NCBI GenBank assembly: GCA_006386115.1
Contig: VFIW01000007.1
Location: 158,693-222,692, forward strand
Length of the DNA stretch: 64,000 bases
Direction: 5' to 3'
From: Globisporangium splendens
Taxonomy: Eukaryota > Oomycota > Peronosporomycetes > Pythiales > Pythiaceae
A model generated the notes under the pieces. It was given only the letters and a program-made list of their open reading frames with translations. It had not been told where the DNA came from and did no database searches. Below, one piece after another: positions 11,731 through 22,056 of the stretch (position 1 is the stretch's first letter; each line of letters begins with the position of its first letter). A program made the position numbers and the translations under genes.

Positions 11731-12110
11731 AGAACGCTGCAGTAGTAGACCGAGGGGGAAGAAATTCGGAACCCGCACAACAAATTCACTATATTGTTTG
11801 TTTCTTATGTCTTTATTGCTTAGTTTAGCACATGCACAACGCGAAGTGCTGTGGATTGAACAGCCACAAAGAAGGAGGGGTTATGCTTTGTGTGGTGGCA
11901 TCATTTACGCGAGCAGCGCTTGCAGTTTGTTGTCAGCACGTCCTGATCGCATGAGCATGCATATGCATGAAGCAAAGCCGTGTCTGACATGTGTAAAATT
12001 GAGAATCGTGGGGAGGTGGATTTGCTCGCACGCTTTCTCAGTTTTCTTGACTTTACTGATTGTTTGTGGATGCAAACGCGTCTCCTGCTCACATGAAATA
12101 CCCGATCGAA
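11731..12110. other. Intergenic, ALS to Crinkler-like gene
   Basis: About 380 bp between convergent genes, presumably holding both 3' untranslated regions. It contains a repeated GCATGAGCATGCATATGCATG palindrome-like stretch near 11950-11970 but nothing that reads as a gene. Confidence 0.5.
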
Positions 12111-13442
12111 TTAGTGCGACTCAAGAGGTAGTAGTAGTATGAATCTGCTCATGGCTGTAGACCGTGCATACTGCTTGTCGGGTCGTTGTTGTACAATCGG
12201 CACTCGCTCAGTCCAATATTGGGAAAACAAGGGATCTTCCACACCAGAAACACGTTCAAACAACCACAGTCGTTCCTTCCTTATCTTGGCGAAACACACA
12301 GGCACGATGTCAATCAGCTTTTGGCGCTTCAGTGGACGCGGTGACTCCAGGAAAGAGACCTGCATGGGGAAGCGGCCATCAGGCGAACGACCAGATGTCT
12401 CGGCCAGTATTTCGTGCATCATCTTGAAGCCATTGGCTGGGCAAGTGAGCACCACTTGGCTGATTTTCTTCTCTGGGGTAAATCACAGGAAATACCAGTA
12501 GTCGTTCAAGTCCGTGAGCAGCCCCACAGGAGATCTACGCCTTTGACTTTTCAAGTCTGCCACGATGAGTTCAAGCAGCAGCTGGAATCGTTCGTGTTCG
12601 CTTGGGTCATTCTTCTTTACTTCGATCACGAAACAAAGGCCAGGGAAAACGTCTTTCGCACGTTTTGCCTGTGTGTCAACAATCATTAGATCGGCAGTTC
12701 CCTTGACGCCGAACGGCAGCCTGCGTCGATCGTTGCAGTTTAGCAGCGTCTTCGAGTTTGCCACGTCCTCGACAAAATACTTCTGTGCAGTTCCTCCCGC
12801 GAAAAAGGCATCGCGTAAGTGCTCTTCGATGTAGCGAATGTACGCTTTTCGTTGCTCTGGACGCTTCTCTGTCCATTGTGGCCACTGATAACCTGCGATT
12901 GAATAGTCTTGCACTTCGTTGACCTCGATGAAGTCGTAATCGACATCCAGGCGCTGCAAGAGTTCCATTTCTTTCGAACTTGGGCAATTTGATATCGAAT
13001 ACTCGGAGCGTCGACGATCACGTTCATCAAAAAACCTTTTCAGGGTCATCTCCATTTGACCTACTGTCAACGTCGCTGTCGCTGCCGCACCAGCTGCGCA
13101 CTCCAGCACAACCACGACAAGCGCATCCTCCGTTGCACCGCCAAGCGATCCAATAGCCGAGTTTGGGGCAAGAGGCTTCTTCTCGTCAAATGCCGCTCGA
13201 TTCGCGCAGACAGTGAGGTTGGATGCCGCGATCCCTGCGAGGTGGCTGCTATCAAACTCGCTCTTCACTTGCATTTGGAAGTCAGCAACATCCTCAATAT
13301 GTTCTGCCGCCACAAAGTTTGTCCTTCTTGCAAGGGGATCGCCGCGCTCATTCACCAGCTGGAAATACAACGTTCGCTCCATCATTTGCTCCTTTTCCTC
13401 CTCGACGGAAAAAATTGTTATTTGTTTGTTTTCTCCCATCAA
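12111..13442 (-). pseudogene. Crinkler (CRN)-like effector gene with in-frame stop
   Basis: The minus-strand frame opens at 13442 and reads 319 residues to a TGA at 12483-12485. The same frame then continues open for another 124 codons to 12111. Residues about 20-115 resemble the CRN header: a ubiquitin-like fold start (LYFQLVNERGDPLARR) ending in a hydrophobic DALVVVVL strand. Residues about 240-319 resemble the PD-(D/E)XK nuclease-like domain found in CRN and related effectors (FGVKGTADLMIVD, FVIEVKK, GLLTDLNDYWYF). The TGA sits where this family usually has an aromatic residue, inside the last motif. No signal peptide was seen, as in many CRNs. Either the gene is dead, the stop is a sequence error, or a shortened protein is made. 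The tail beyond the stop looks coding. Confidence 0.6.
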
Positions 13443-13679
13443 GAACTGTCAGTGACGAGGTTTGAATCAAGCACTCGGATGGTGTAACTCAGTCTTGCAC
13501 TCAAAGCTGATGGTTGGAGACCAAGATAGAACCCTGTTTTAGCAACTACGTCTGCTCCCTCAACTTGCAGTGTCAAGAGCCTCGACTCAAGACCAAGATC
13601 TTTGTTGCACGCAATTCGCACGATTCTTCCGACATTTCGGACAGAGTGTAACTCTGTTGCATTCTGTGTCCTAATCGGT

Positions 13680-15470
13680 CTAGGAATCAACGTCTCCATT
13701 GGAGCTTGCTTCTTCTCCAAGCAGTATTCTACCTGGCGAATTCAGCACAATAATATCATGATTCTGGGACTGTGTCGGCTCGATGTCGAAGGCAGCAAGC
13801 TCCATGTGCGTGTGTTCTGTGGGCACAAAGCACGAGAACGCTCGGTTCCCGAGCATCGCGTTCGAGCTCGCGTGGACGTGTGGAGCGGGGCACCAGTCGC
13901 TGTCAAACGCGAGTGGCTGCCGACGCCAAATCATGCGGTTCACGTCGAGTTTGTAGAGCACCCTGTCGTCTTCGCGACGAGTGTACGACTCAGTTTCGCC
14001 ATTGGTCGCGTACGTGAACCCGCCAAAGGCGATCAGCGTGTTGAACGCAAAGAAACACTCAAAGAGCATCCTCTCGACAGGCGTCATCAGTGTGCACACG
14101 TGAGAGCTCAACCGAGGGGTCGACCAAACCATTGTCACAGCGTCGAGAACGTGGAGATCCATCTACTTGGGTTTGCCTTGAAGACCGTGTTTGGTGCTCA
14201 AAGCCTTCGTTTTTCGCTCGCGGCATCCACCGATCACTGCGATGCGCTCGTCGTCCAATGCCAAGACTCGCATACCGAACCGAGGCGACGGCGCTTTGCC
14301 CACTGTGTGCGGACTACTCCACAAACACCTTGGTTTCTGATTGTTCTTCAACGAAGAGGGTGCAGCTGAGACTTGCAGGAACTCTCGTACTCGAGCCGCA
14401 GCAAGTCGCTGGAGATCACCATGCACGATCACGTCAGATCTGCCACCAAAGACGTACACGCTGTCATCGTTCTCGCAATACCAAACTGCGTGCCAGTATC
14501 GTGGCAGAAGCGGCACGTCCATCTCGATCTCGGTCCATTGCCACTTGCTCAGATCCAACGCGAACACGTCATTATAAATCTGGCCATTGCGACCACGACC
14601 GCCGATGATTATCAGGAAATGAGGCTCCAGAAAGAGTGCCGCATGGTCACTGCGCTCCCGTGGCGCCGTGCCACTGCATACCTGTAGTTTCCACACACAG
14701 CTCGCGATATCGTACGTGTACACACCATTGGAGTACGTGTAGCGCACGCGCTCGAGCTTCATCGGGTCTTGCGCCACGGCAACAGGCAGCAGCCTCGTCA
14801 CGTCTCGCAGCAGGCGGCCACCGAACAAGATCAGCTGCTGATGCTTCTCATCATCGCAGTCTCCTTCATCTACCTCATCGCCGTCACTCTCTTTGTCCTT
14901 GGGAGGATCCTGCCAGCAGCACAGCGTGAGCGAGTTGCCTTCTCTCGAACATGGCACAGAGATCGCTCCCAGCAGGTCAAACGGTTTGCTTTCCAATGAC
15001 GACGGAACGCACGTCACTTGTACATCGTGATGCACGAGTTCATGAGGGAACGCGTCAAACGCGAGTGGCACCGACGGATCTTGTTGGAGGTCCTGGCACT
15101 GCGCTGCGTCCAGTGCACGCTGTTGCGCCTCCAACAGCGCTCGTGCCTTGGCAGCTGCTTGTTCGTGAACCTGTCGGGCACGCTGCTCCTCGTTCTGTTT
15201 CTGCCTCTGTAGCTCCTCGTCAGCCGCTTTCTCACGCGCTTCGCGGAGTTTCTTCTCCACAGCGTCTATGCCATGCTCCAAGCGCTGCATGCGCTTTCGT
15301 TGCGTCCATTGGCGCTTCCGGAACGAGTCGCACGTCGCGCTTGGATCCTCTTGCCGTTGCGCATCGACGCTCTCGACGTACATGCATCGCTCGACCTGGA
15401 CGCGGATCGACGCGCGGATGCCTCCACCTGAAGCAGCTTTACTTGCAGACCTCATGAAGAGCGACCACAC
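13680..15470 (-). CDS. Kelch-repeat protein with N-terminal coiled coil; in-frame TAG
   Basis: From the ATG at 15470 the frame gives 435 residues to a TAG at 14163-14165, and the same frame continues 160 codons (starting MDLHVLDAVTMVW) to 13680. Residues about 50-125 are charged and helical (many Glu, Gln, Arg), probably coiled coil. From about 210 on, kelch blades are visible: LILFGGRLL, FLIIIGGRGRNGQIYNDVFALDLSKWQW, VYVFGGRSD, IAVIGG, and after the TAG LIAFGGFTYATNG with VLYKLDVNRMIWRR. The TAG falls in a loop between IAVIGG and its partner strand LHVLD, so both halves belong to one propeller. No clean intron removes it. Kelch propellers bind proteins; the specific role is unknown. A further open stretch at 13439-13679 in another frame may be a 3' exon or nothing. 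Confidence 0.6.
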
Positions 15471-15651
15471 GGTGGCGACGCTTCACTTAAACGACCTATT
15501 GACTGAGTCCTGATAAATTGGGGTTCGCCAGTTGAGGGGACGAGAAAGATTGCCGTCACGTTTGTGCGCCACGTCTCAGATTATGGTGATGGAAAGCAAG
15601 CTCACTTTGCCTCGCCGCGTGTTGCGTCAATTGTCAGTTGGCAACGAAAGA

Positions 15652-15674
15652 GGAGAGAGAGAGAGAGAGAGAGC
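15652..15674. repeat. (GA)n microsatellite before a start codon
   Basis: About eleven GA dinucleotides sit directly upstream of the GCCATGCC start at 15676. If translation begins instead at 15583 the repeat is read as alternating Arg-Glu. Confidence 0.85.
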
Positions 15675-15675
15675 C

Positions 15676-16695
15676 ATGCCGCGCCAGCCTCGGAAGACGT
15701 CGCTCGGGAATATCCTGGACACCCCCGAGGAGACCAGCAATAACAGCGCCGCAAAAGCACCAGGCTTTGCACCAGACACCGTAGTGCCAACACACACAGC
15801 AACAGCTCCAGTCTTCGTTGCTCACGTTCCCAGCGAAGCTGCATCGTCTCCGTCAATTTCATCTTCACCATCTACAAGCGACCAACACCGCCCCGTGTTG
15901 TTCCGCTCGGTGCGCGAAGCTCTGGAAAGTGGTTCCAATGTGGTGGAAGACCCCGGTGGGTACATCGTCACGCGGCGACGAGGCAGCGTGGGTTCGCAGT
16001 CCGCGACCGCGGAACCCGATGAAGCTGGGTACACTGTGATTCGTCGCGCATCGTGCGACGACGTCTCCGAGTTGCGTGGTGCAGCGACCACACGACAGCG
16101 TCAGCCAAAGCGTAGCCAACAGCAGCAGCACCACCACCACTGGCAACGTCATTCCGACAAGAAAGAGCACGCGCACCACACAAGCCATCGAGGCAAACAG
16201 CAGCAACAGCAACACTCATCGCCGCCTCAACAGCAGCCATGGCAGCACCACGCGAGCTCAAATAAACATGCAGCAGCCGAGACTTCTGCTGCGACCATCA
16301 CGACGACACGCGCGCGCATGGAGCAACTGACGCTGCTTGCCACACAGGATCCCAATGGCACCGCAAGCAGCTCCTGGCGCGCCACGGCACCGGTGGGTTC
16401 ACTTGCGACAAGCACCAGCAGCAACCTTTGGCCGCCGCCGTCGCAGCACAAGATGCATGCAACGCAGCGCGCAGGCAGCAATGAGGACGAGGACGAAGAG
16501 CAACAAGAGCCGATTGAAACAGCAGCAGACGATCCGCACGTCGTGTGGGGAAACGCGTCCATGTGGGCGGAAGCGCCAACGGAGCCGCCGGCGTCATCAG
16601 CTGCTGCACCTGCCATTGCAGGCGACGCAATCATGAGCAGCTGGCTCATGTGGGAGGACCCTTTGGCGAAAGCGTCGGACCACGACGAGTTGTGA
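15676..16695 (+). CDS. Low-complexity hypothetical protein, Gln/His/Ser/Ala-rich
   Basis: A single exon gives 339 residues from the ATG at 15676 (good context); an in-frame ATG at 15583 would add 31. No known domain was recognised. The middle is rich in Gln and His runs (for example SQQQQHHHHWQ), the rest in Ala, Ser, Thr and Pro, so it is probably largely disordered. Two similar short segments occur about 30 residues apart, GGYIVTRRRGS and AGYTVIRRAS; each ends in an R-R-x-S type phosphorylation site. A Trp/acid-rich C-terminus (VVWGNASMWAE, SSWLMWEDPL) could be a binding motif. The gene is divergent from the kelch gene, 205 bp apart. Function unknown. Confidence 0.65.
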   Translation: MPRQPRKTSLGNILDTPEETSNNSAAKAPGFAPDTVVPTHTATAPVFVAHVPSEAASSPSISSSPSTSDQHRPVLFRSVREALESGSNVVEDPGGYIVTRRRGSVGSQSATAEPDEAGYTVIRRASCDDVSELRGAATTRQRQPKRSQQQQHHHHWQRHSDKKEHAHHTSHRGKQQQQQHSSPPQQQPWQHHASSNKHAAAETSAATITTTRARMEQLTLLATQDPNGTASSSWRATAPVGSLATSTSSNLWPPPSQHKMHATQRAGSNEDEDEEQQEPIETAADDPHVVWGNASMWAEAPTEPPASSAAAPAIAGDAIMSSWLMWEDPLAKASDHDEL

Positions 16696-17239
16696 GCTCT
16701 CGAGCCTGGAATTACGTACGCTGTTGTGGGTTGTGGAAGCGTCAAGTCCCCTTGTTAGGGCTTTGGAGACATGTTTTAAGCGGTCTTTTGTTAAAGTGAT
16801 GTTAAGTGACGTAGTTCGATAGCGCAATTCTGGGTGCTGATTATGACACGCAGTTGTGCGATCGTAACCCTATCTCAAGATGCAACTGTGCAGACAGAGG
16901 AAGAAAAAGTGTAACCTTATCCTGTTGTAGGTACACTTTTTCCGTCACCAGTATACGGCTGCGATTCAGCCAATCAGATGCCTTCATAAGTGCACTTCTG
17001 AATTTTGTTGCCGCCAATCACAGACCTCTAAAGGAGGCTAATGTGTTTCGTTGGCTGAAATTCGACTCGGCAGAGTGTTTCTCCCACCCCTTGCTCGCAG
17101 TGTCGCACGCCAAGGGTTACGCACCTGCATCTTTTGACGAGTAACTCACTCCGAGAAAAAACACTGACTCGTTGGCACGGAGCTGCTCGTGCAGCGTCAT
17201 CATTTCCGCATCCGCGCACGCACACACTGGCGAGAGGCG
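16696..17239. promoter_or_regulatory. Intergenic / promoter of the TLC-domain gene
   Basis: About 540 bp with no gene. Close to the downstream ATG, TCATTTCCGCATCC (17199-17212) loosely resembles the oomycete initiator-type core motif built around TCATT followed by pyrimidines and CA. Confidence 0.35.
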
Positions 17240-18511
17240 ATGCTGGCGGCGGCGATGGAGAGCAGCTCCGTGGAGCTCCTGCCAGAAGAGAAGCACGTGC
17301 GTCTCGGCGAGAACGTGCTCGTGGCGTCGCTCACTTTTGCGTTCTTCTGGGCGACGTTCGGTCTCGCGTGGCTCGTGTCGAAAAAGTATGTAAAAGAGTT
17401 TTCGGCATTCCCAGCTCCACAGAAGGCGGACTGGTGCTCACGGTAAGAAAGAGAATCTAGGCGTGTTTGTGTATGATGTGGTGCGTGTTTGACGGAATGA
17501 ACGAGGTACTGACAGGAGTTTGAATGTGTGTGTTTGGATGCACAGAGTAAACTCGACGATCCATGCCGTGGCTGTCGTGATTGGCGTCGCCGTCGCGCTC
17601 TCGTCGATCACGTGGGACAGCGAATTCGCTCCAACGAGCTCGATCCGATCCGCGAGCTTCATCTTCTCCGTAGGTACGTTCAGACTTGACTTTTATGCTG
17701 TGATCGAGAGGCGCGACATCAGTGTCTAATCCGTTATCCTTTCACTCGTTGTGTTTGTTGTTGTTTTAATAGCAATTGGATACTTTCTGTGTGATCTGAT
17801 GATTATCATCATCTGGCCCGTGCCCATGCAGTACGTGTTCATCATCCACCACATCATCGCAGTGTACGTTGGAGCATCTTTGAGTTACGTCATGATCAGC
17901 GCGTCCTCATGTGCTGACTCACTTTATGTATGTTTGTATTCCACAGAGTCCCGTACTTTATCAACAACTTCATCTCGTGCTGTGCGGCGTCCCAGTACGG
18001 TCTCCTGCTGTACCTGCTCGTGGAACTGGCAACGCTCCCATTGAACGCTCGCGGGTTCATGGAGTCTGTCGGCCGTGAAGATACCAAGAACCACACGAGA
18101 TCCATCTACATCACGTACTGGGTGTGGGCAGTCACACGCACGGCGCTGCCGATCTACCTCCTGTACGTGGTCTGGAAGTACGCGTACCCATCAGACCGCA
18201 ACCACGACGTGTGCTTGTACACGAACGTCGTCGGTGCGCACGTGATCTCGCTGTTCTGCGTCGGCGTGTTTCTTTTTGTGCACACTCCCGAGATCCTTGC
18301 GCTGCGGAAGGCGCGCGCCAAGGCGAGAGAGGATGCGCTACAAGGGGGTGACAACAGCGAGGACGAGGACGGCGCTGCGGTGGACCCGCCCAAGTCGTGC
18401 GTCAACTCGCTGTCGATCTCGCTGTCCAGACGCAACAAGGAGGCCGTGGTGGACGACTCGTACGACGACGTGGAGCTGGGCGTCCTGCCTCGAAGCGCTC
18501 GGGCATCGTGA
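17240..18511 (+). CDS. TLC-domain multipass membrane protein (TLCD4/TMEM56-like)
   Basis: Four exons, 17240-17442, 17546-17673, 17773-17863 and 17947-18511, join in consistent phase to give 328 residues. Several hydrophobic segments follow: VLVASLTFAFFWATFGLAWLV near the N-terminus, the helix after STIHAV, YFLCDLMIIIIW, and the block around residues 160-250. The TLC (TRAM-LAG1-CLN8) signature is the pair STIHAV and FIIHHIIAV with the following ASQYGLLLYLLVELATLPLN, where histidines and the E-x-x-x-P/N pattern match the TMEM56 branch rather than ceramide synthases. The C-terminal 70 residues are acidic and Ser-rich, cytosolic in appearance. The likely role is membrane lipid handling in the ER or Golgi, by family only. 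Start chosen as the first ATG before the first helix. Confidence 0.78.
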
Positions 18512-18861
18512 TCCCCGCCACCGTCATCGAGAAAGATCTCTTTTTTTTCCTCGTCTCACCCAGTTTGGAGACGCCGACTGATTTTCACGCAAATCAGTAG
18601 GCTCTGAACTGGGTACTGCCACCCGCACTTTGCTCCTTAGAGTAACTCGCTAGACTGCATTTTGTAACCTAGATCGAACCTATTCTCATTTCGGCTAACT
18701 TTATAATTAATAAACGCCAAACCTAATAATGAGCTTTCCATAATGCATAACGTATAGACCTGTATTGAGGCGGGTTACGGTGTCGTCTTGCTCTTTATTT
18801 TTCGACACAGGGGGTTTGCACCACGCAAACTCGTAGGCTCAAGAGCAGATCGAGAGGCAAG
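18512..18861. other. Intergenic, TLC gene to U2A'
   Basis: About 350 bp between tandem genes; AT-rich around 18680-18720 (with TTATAATTAATAAACG, possibly polyadenylation-related). No gene seen. Confidence 0.5.
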
Positions 18862-20220
18862 ATGCGGCTCACGGCGGACGTGATTCTGCGCGCGCAGGTG
18901 TCCATCAACCCGCTCCGCGAGCGAGAACTCAGTCTGCGAGGTACCGTGCGCCTGTCTGCATAGCGTCCAGCGTTGTGCGCGTTGCCACCTTCCATTCCTC
19001 CTTGTGCTGTTGCTGCTGACGTCTCTCGCCTGTAGGTCTGAAAGCACCCGCGATCGAAAATCTTGGCGTCACCAAGGTTCGTACGCGTTATAATTACTGG
19101 ATATGCACGCAGTTGACGGTGAAGGAACAAGCGCGTTCGTCATATGCATACAACGTGACGCCTCTCTTATTGTTATTGAACGTATAGGATGGGTTTGACT
19201 GCATCGACCTGTCGGACAATGAGATCAAGAAGCTCGAGAACTTTCCGCGGCTGAAGCGGCTGCGCATGCTCCTGCTGCACAACAACCACATCTCGAAGTT
19301 TCAAGACAACCTCGCGGACTCGATCGCGAATCTGGAATATTTAATCCTCACGGGCAACAAGATCGCGCAGCTCGCGGAGATCGACCGCCTCGTGGGCTTT
19401 ACGAAGCTCGACACGCTCGTGCTCGGCGGCAACCCCGTGACAAAGTGCAAGTACTACCGCGAGTACGTCATCCACAAGCTCCCGCAGCTCAAAGTGCTCG
19501 ACTTCAAGAAGATCAAGCCACATGTACGCAACCTGCTGCTTTCTGCGCAATTCATGGAAAATGGCTTACATGTATGGTATCTTCTATTTCTCTACTGCGT
19601 GTGTGTAGGATCGCGAAGCAGCAAAGGTGCTTTTTAACTCGCTCGCTGGCCAGAAGATCGAGCAAGAAGCCCACCAAGAGGCTGGTTCGGAGTCGAGCGT
19701 CGCGACATCCACACAGGACATGCAGAAGGTAGGATGCTTGACGGCGCATGCCATGCATCTTGGAGAGAATTGCTGCTAACCAACGGATCTGGTCATTGTT
19801 TATTAGGTCTCTATTGCGCCACCACCACCTCAAACGCATGCCGTCGCTGCGGCTCCACCTCCTCCGCCTGCTCCCGTGCGCCAAGAGTCTCCAAAGAAGG
19901 CTCAAGCAGTGAGCAGTGGTCCTGTGAAGATCTCCTCCAGTGCTGAGCCAGTGACGACGTCCGTGAAGCAGCAGGCAGCAGAAGAAGCAGCACCTAACAC
20001 GCCTCCTTCGACTAAGCCGCAAGACGATGTGGACATGGAAAACGCGGACGATGATGATGTTGACCGCCCGGCGGCTGCGTCAGTGCCATTCACGCCATCG
20101 AAGCCCATTGAACAGATGACGGTGACGGCTTTGCGAGAAGAACTGAAGCAGCGTGGGTTGTCGATCAAGGGTCTGAAAGCGGAGTTAGTGAAGCGGCTGA
20201 AAGACGCCACGGGGGCATGA
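18862..20220 (+). CDS. SNRPA1: U2 snRNP protein A' with C-terminal SAP domain
   Basis: Five exons, 18862-18940, 19036-19076, 19188-19523, 19609-19728 and 19807-20220, all phase-consistent, give 329 residues. The N-terminus (MRLTADVILRAQ, RERELSLRG, IENLGVTKDGFDCIDLSDNEI) and the following leucine-rich repeats with LGGNPVTKCKYYREYVIHKLPQLKVLDF match U2A'/Lea1, which binds U2B'' and U2 snRNA and stabilises the U2 snRNP at the branch site. After a Pro- and Ser-rich linker with an acidic patch (DVDMENADDDDVD), residues about 290-325 form a SAP motif (MTVTALREELKQRGLSIKG then LKAELVKRL). Human and yeast U2A' have no SAP domain, so this is an added nucleic-acid-binding module. The function of the core is confident; the SAP call rests on the visible pattern. 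Confidence 0.9.
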
Positions 20221-20481
20221 GTTCAGATACTCATCAGCTAGTGATGCATGGCAAAGTGATGAGCGCCTGGACACCTGTGAGGGAGCAAAGGCTGTAGGTT
20301 ATGTAGGAGTTGAGGCTTCGTGCAACAACCAAAATAACGAGGCGCTCGTATATTCCCTCGTTATTGCTGCAATGATACACAGCGGGGTCTTAATGGAGAT
20401 CGCGAAGAGCACACGAAATTGGTCGACAACATGGCGCATCGGCTTCTCTTTGTCTTTTTTCTTCTTACAACTTGCATGTGT

Positions 20482-21781
20482 TTAGTACGGTGCCGAGCTT
20501 CGACTGAGACTCTCGGCGCGCTCCCGACGCGATTGCGCGACTTTCATGAACTGCCCATTGTCATATTTGTACATGAGCGGCACACCTACAAGCAAACAAA
20601 AAGAGCAAAGCACACAGTCAGGATATTAGCGCGTGTCATCACCGCACATTGCATGCAGTAGGCTGTTCAAGTGTTTGTTTGTACCTGTCGGTGCAAGCAG
20701 GAGACACCGTTCGGGTGCGCTCTTCTCGAGCTTCATCTGCTCGTTGAACTCGGCGTCGTCCATGTTGTCCAGGTGCTTGATGAGCGTGCGGATCACGAAG
20801 CCGTGGCTCGACACGAGCACGTTGCGGCCAACTTTGAGGTGCGGCAGGATAAAGTCGTCGAAGAACGGGATCGCGCGCGCGGCGACGTCGGCACAGGACT
20901 CGCCGTTCACGCCCGGGAATTTGGTCGTGTAGTCGTTTCTAATCTTCCTAATCTGCTCCTTGTCGAAAAGCACCGTGTGCCGCGTCGACGGCACACCCTG
21001 GAGGTCCCCAAAATTGCGCTCGTTCAGCGCCGGCGAGATGTACACGGGCACGATCTAATTGCGCATACACCACCAATTAGCATAAGGAGCAATGAATGGT
21101 AGCAGCAAGTAAGAGCAACAGACGCACAAATTCGTAGGGGTTTTCGTCGTTCACGCCTTCGAACGAGGGGAACTCGAGCGGTGAGCGGTGCTCAACCACG
21201 GGCGTCTTCTTGCTCGAGTGCACACTGAGCGCGAGCGACACGGTCGAGCGCGCGCGGTCCATCTGCGAGCAAAACACGACGTCGACGGGCGTGAACTCGA
21301 GTCTCTTGCCGGCTTCAAAGGCTTCCTGGATGCCCACGTCGCTGAGCGGGATGTCGATCGAGCCGGCGTATCGCCAGAGCTCGTCGGGTTGTTGGGGCTT
21401 GCGGTTCCACACGCTCTGGCCGTGACGGAGCAGGATGAGCATCCCGAAGCTCGAGCGCGGATGGTCGTCGGTCGGCCCCCCTGCAGCAACGCTCGCTCGC
21501 CGCTGCGTGGGGTTGCCGAAGGGCGCGAGATGCGTCGACCACTTGGGGTCGCACTCGCTGCGTTTCTCCCAGTGCGTCACGTGCGCGTGTGGCAGCACGT
21601 ACTTCTTCTCGGTCGGCGCCGTCGAGTTGCAGCACTCGCCGTCCTCGCAGTCGCACGACTTGCGCGACTGTTGCTCCTGCTGCTGCCTCTTCTTGCGCCA
21701 GCGGAGCTCATTGGCGACCACGACCGCGACCGCCGACGCGAACAGCAGCGACGACGCCAGCACGGCGCTCGGCACTTTCAT
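20482..21781 (-). CDS. Membrane-anchored phosphoglycerate mutase-family (histidine phosphatase) protein
   Basis: Three exons, 21781-21128, 21054-20685 and 20585-20482, in phase, give 375 residues. Residues 5-25 are hydrophobic (AVLASSLLFASAVAVVV) and followed by RWRKKR, a signal anchor or leader. The catalytic core has the RHG motif LILLRHGQSVWN (His120), the PGAM-like ERNFGDLQG, and the second histidine in SSHGFVIRTLIKH (His302). The layout with SDVGIQEAF and CSQMDRAR matches cofactor-dependent phosphoglycerate mutase and related phosphatases. The 90-residue N-terminal extension and anchor make a standard cytosolic glycolytic role uncertain; a phosphatase on another substrate is possible. 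It sits tail to tail with U2A' and directly downstream of pyruvate kinase on the same strand. Confidence 0.75.
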
Positions 21782-22056
21782 GTCTTATCGTGATCTCCTG
21801 CGCGCCGGTCGTCGCGTTTCCTCCCGCGTCCCCTTCAAGTGGCGTCTAATGACGGGGCAGAAAGTGGCCGTGATACCAACGAGATAGGGATGCTTCGCAG
21901 ACAAAGAGGGTCCTAATATATGGACCTGATACAAAAGAGGAAGATTGACGCACACTCGAAGATTCGCACAAACTCAACTTCAACTGAATACTTTCGCGTG
22001 TGTTATGCCATTTGTTTAATTGACGGGCGTAGCGCATTGCTCGTTTGCTTATTCAT

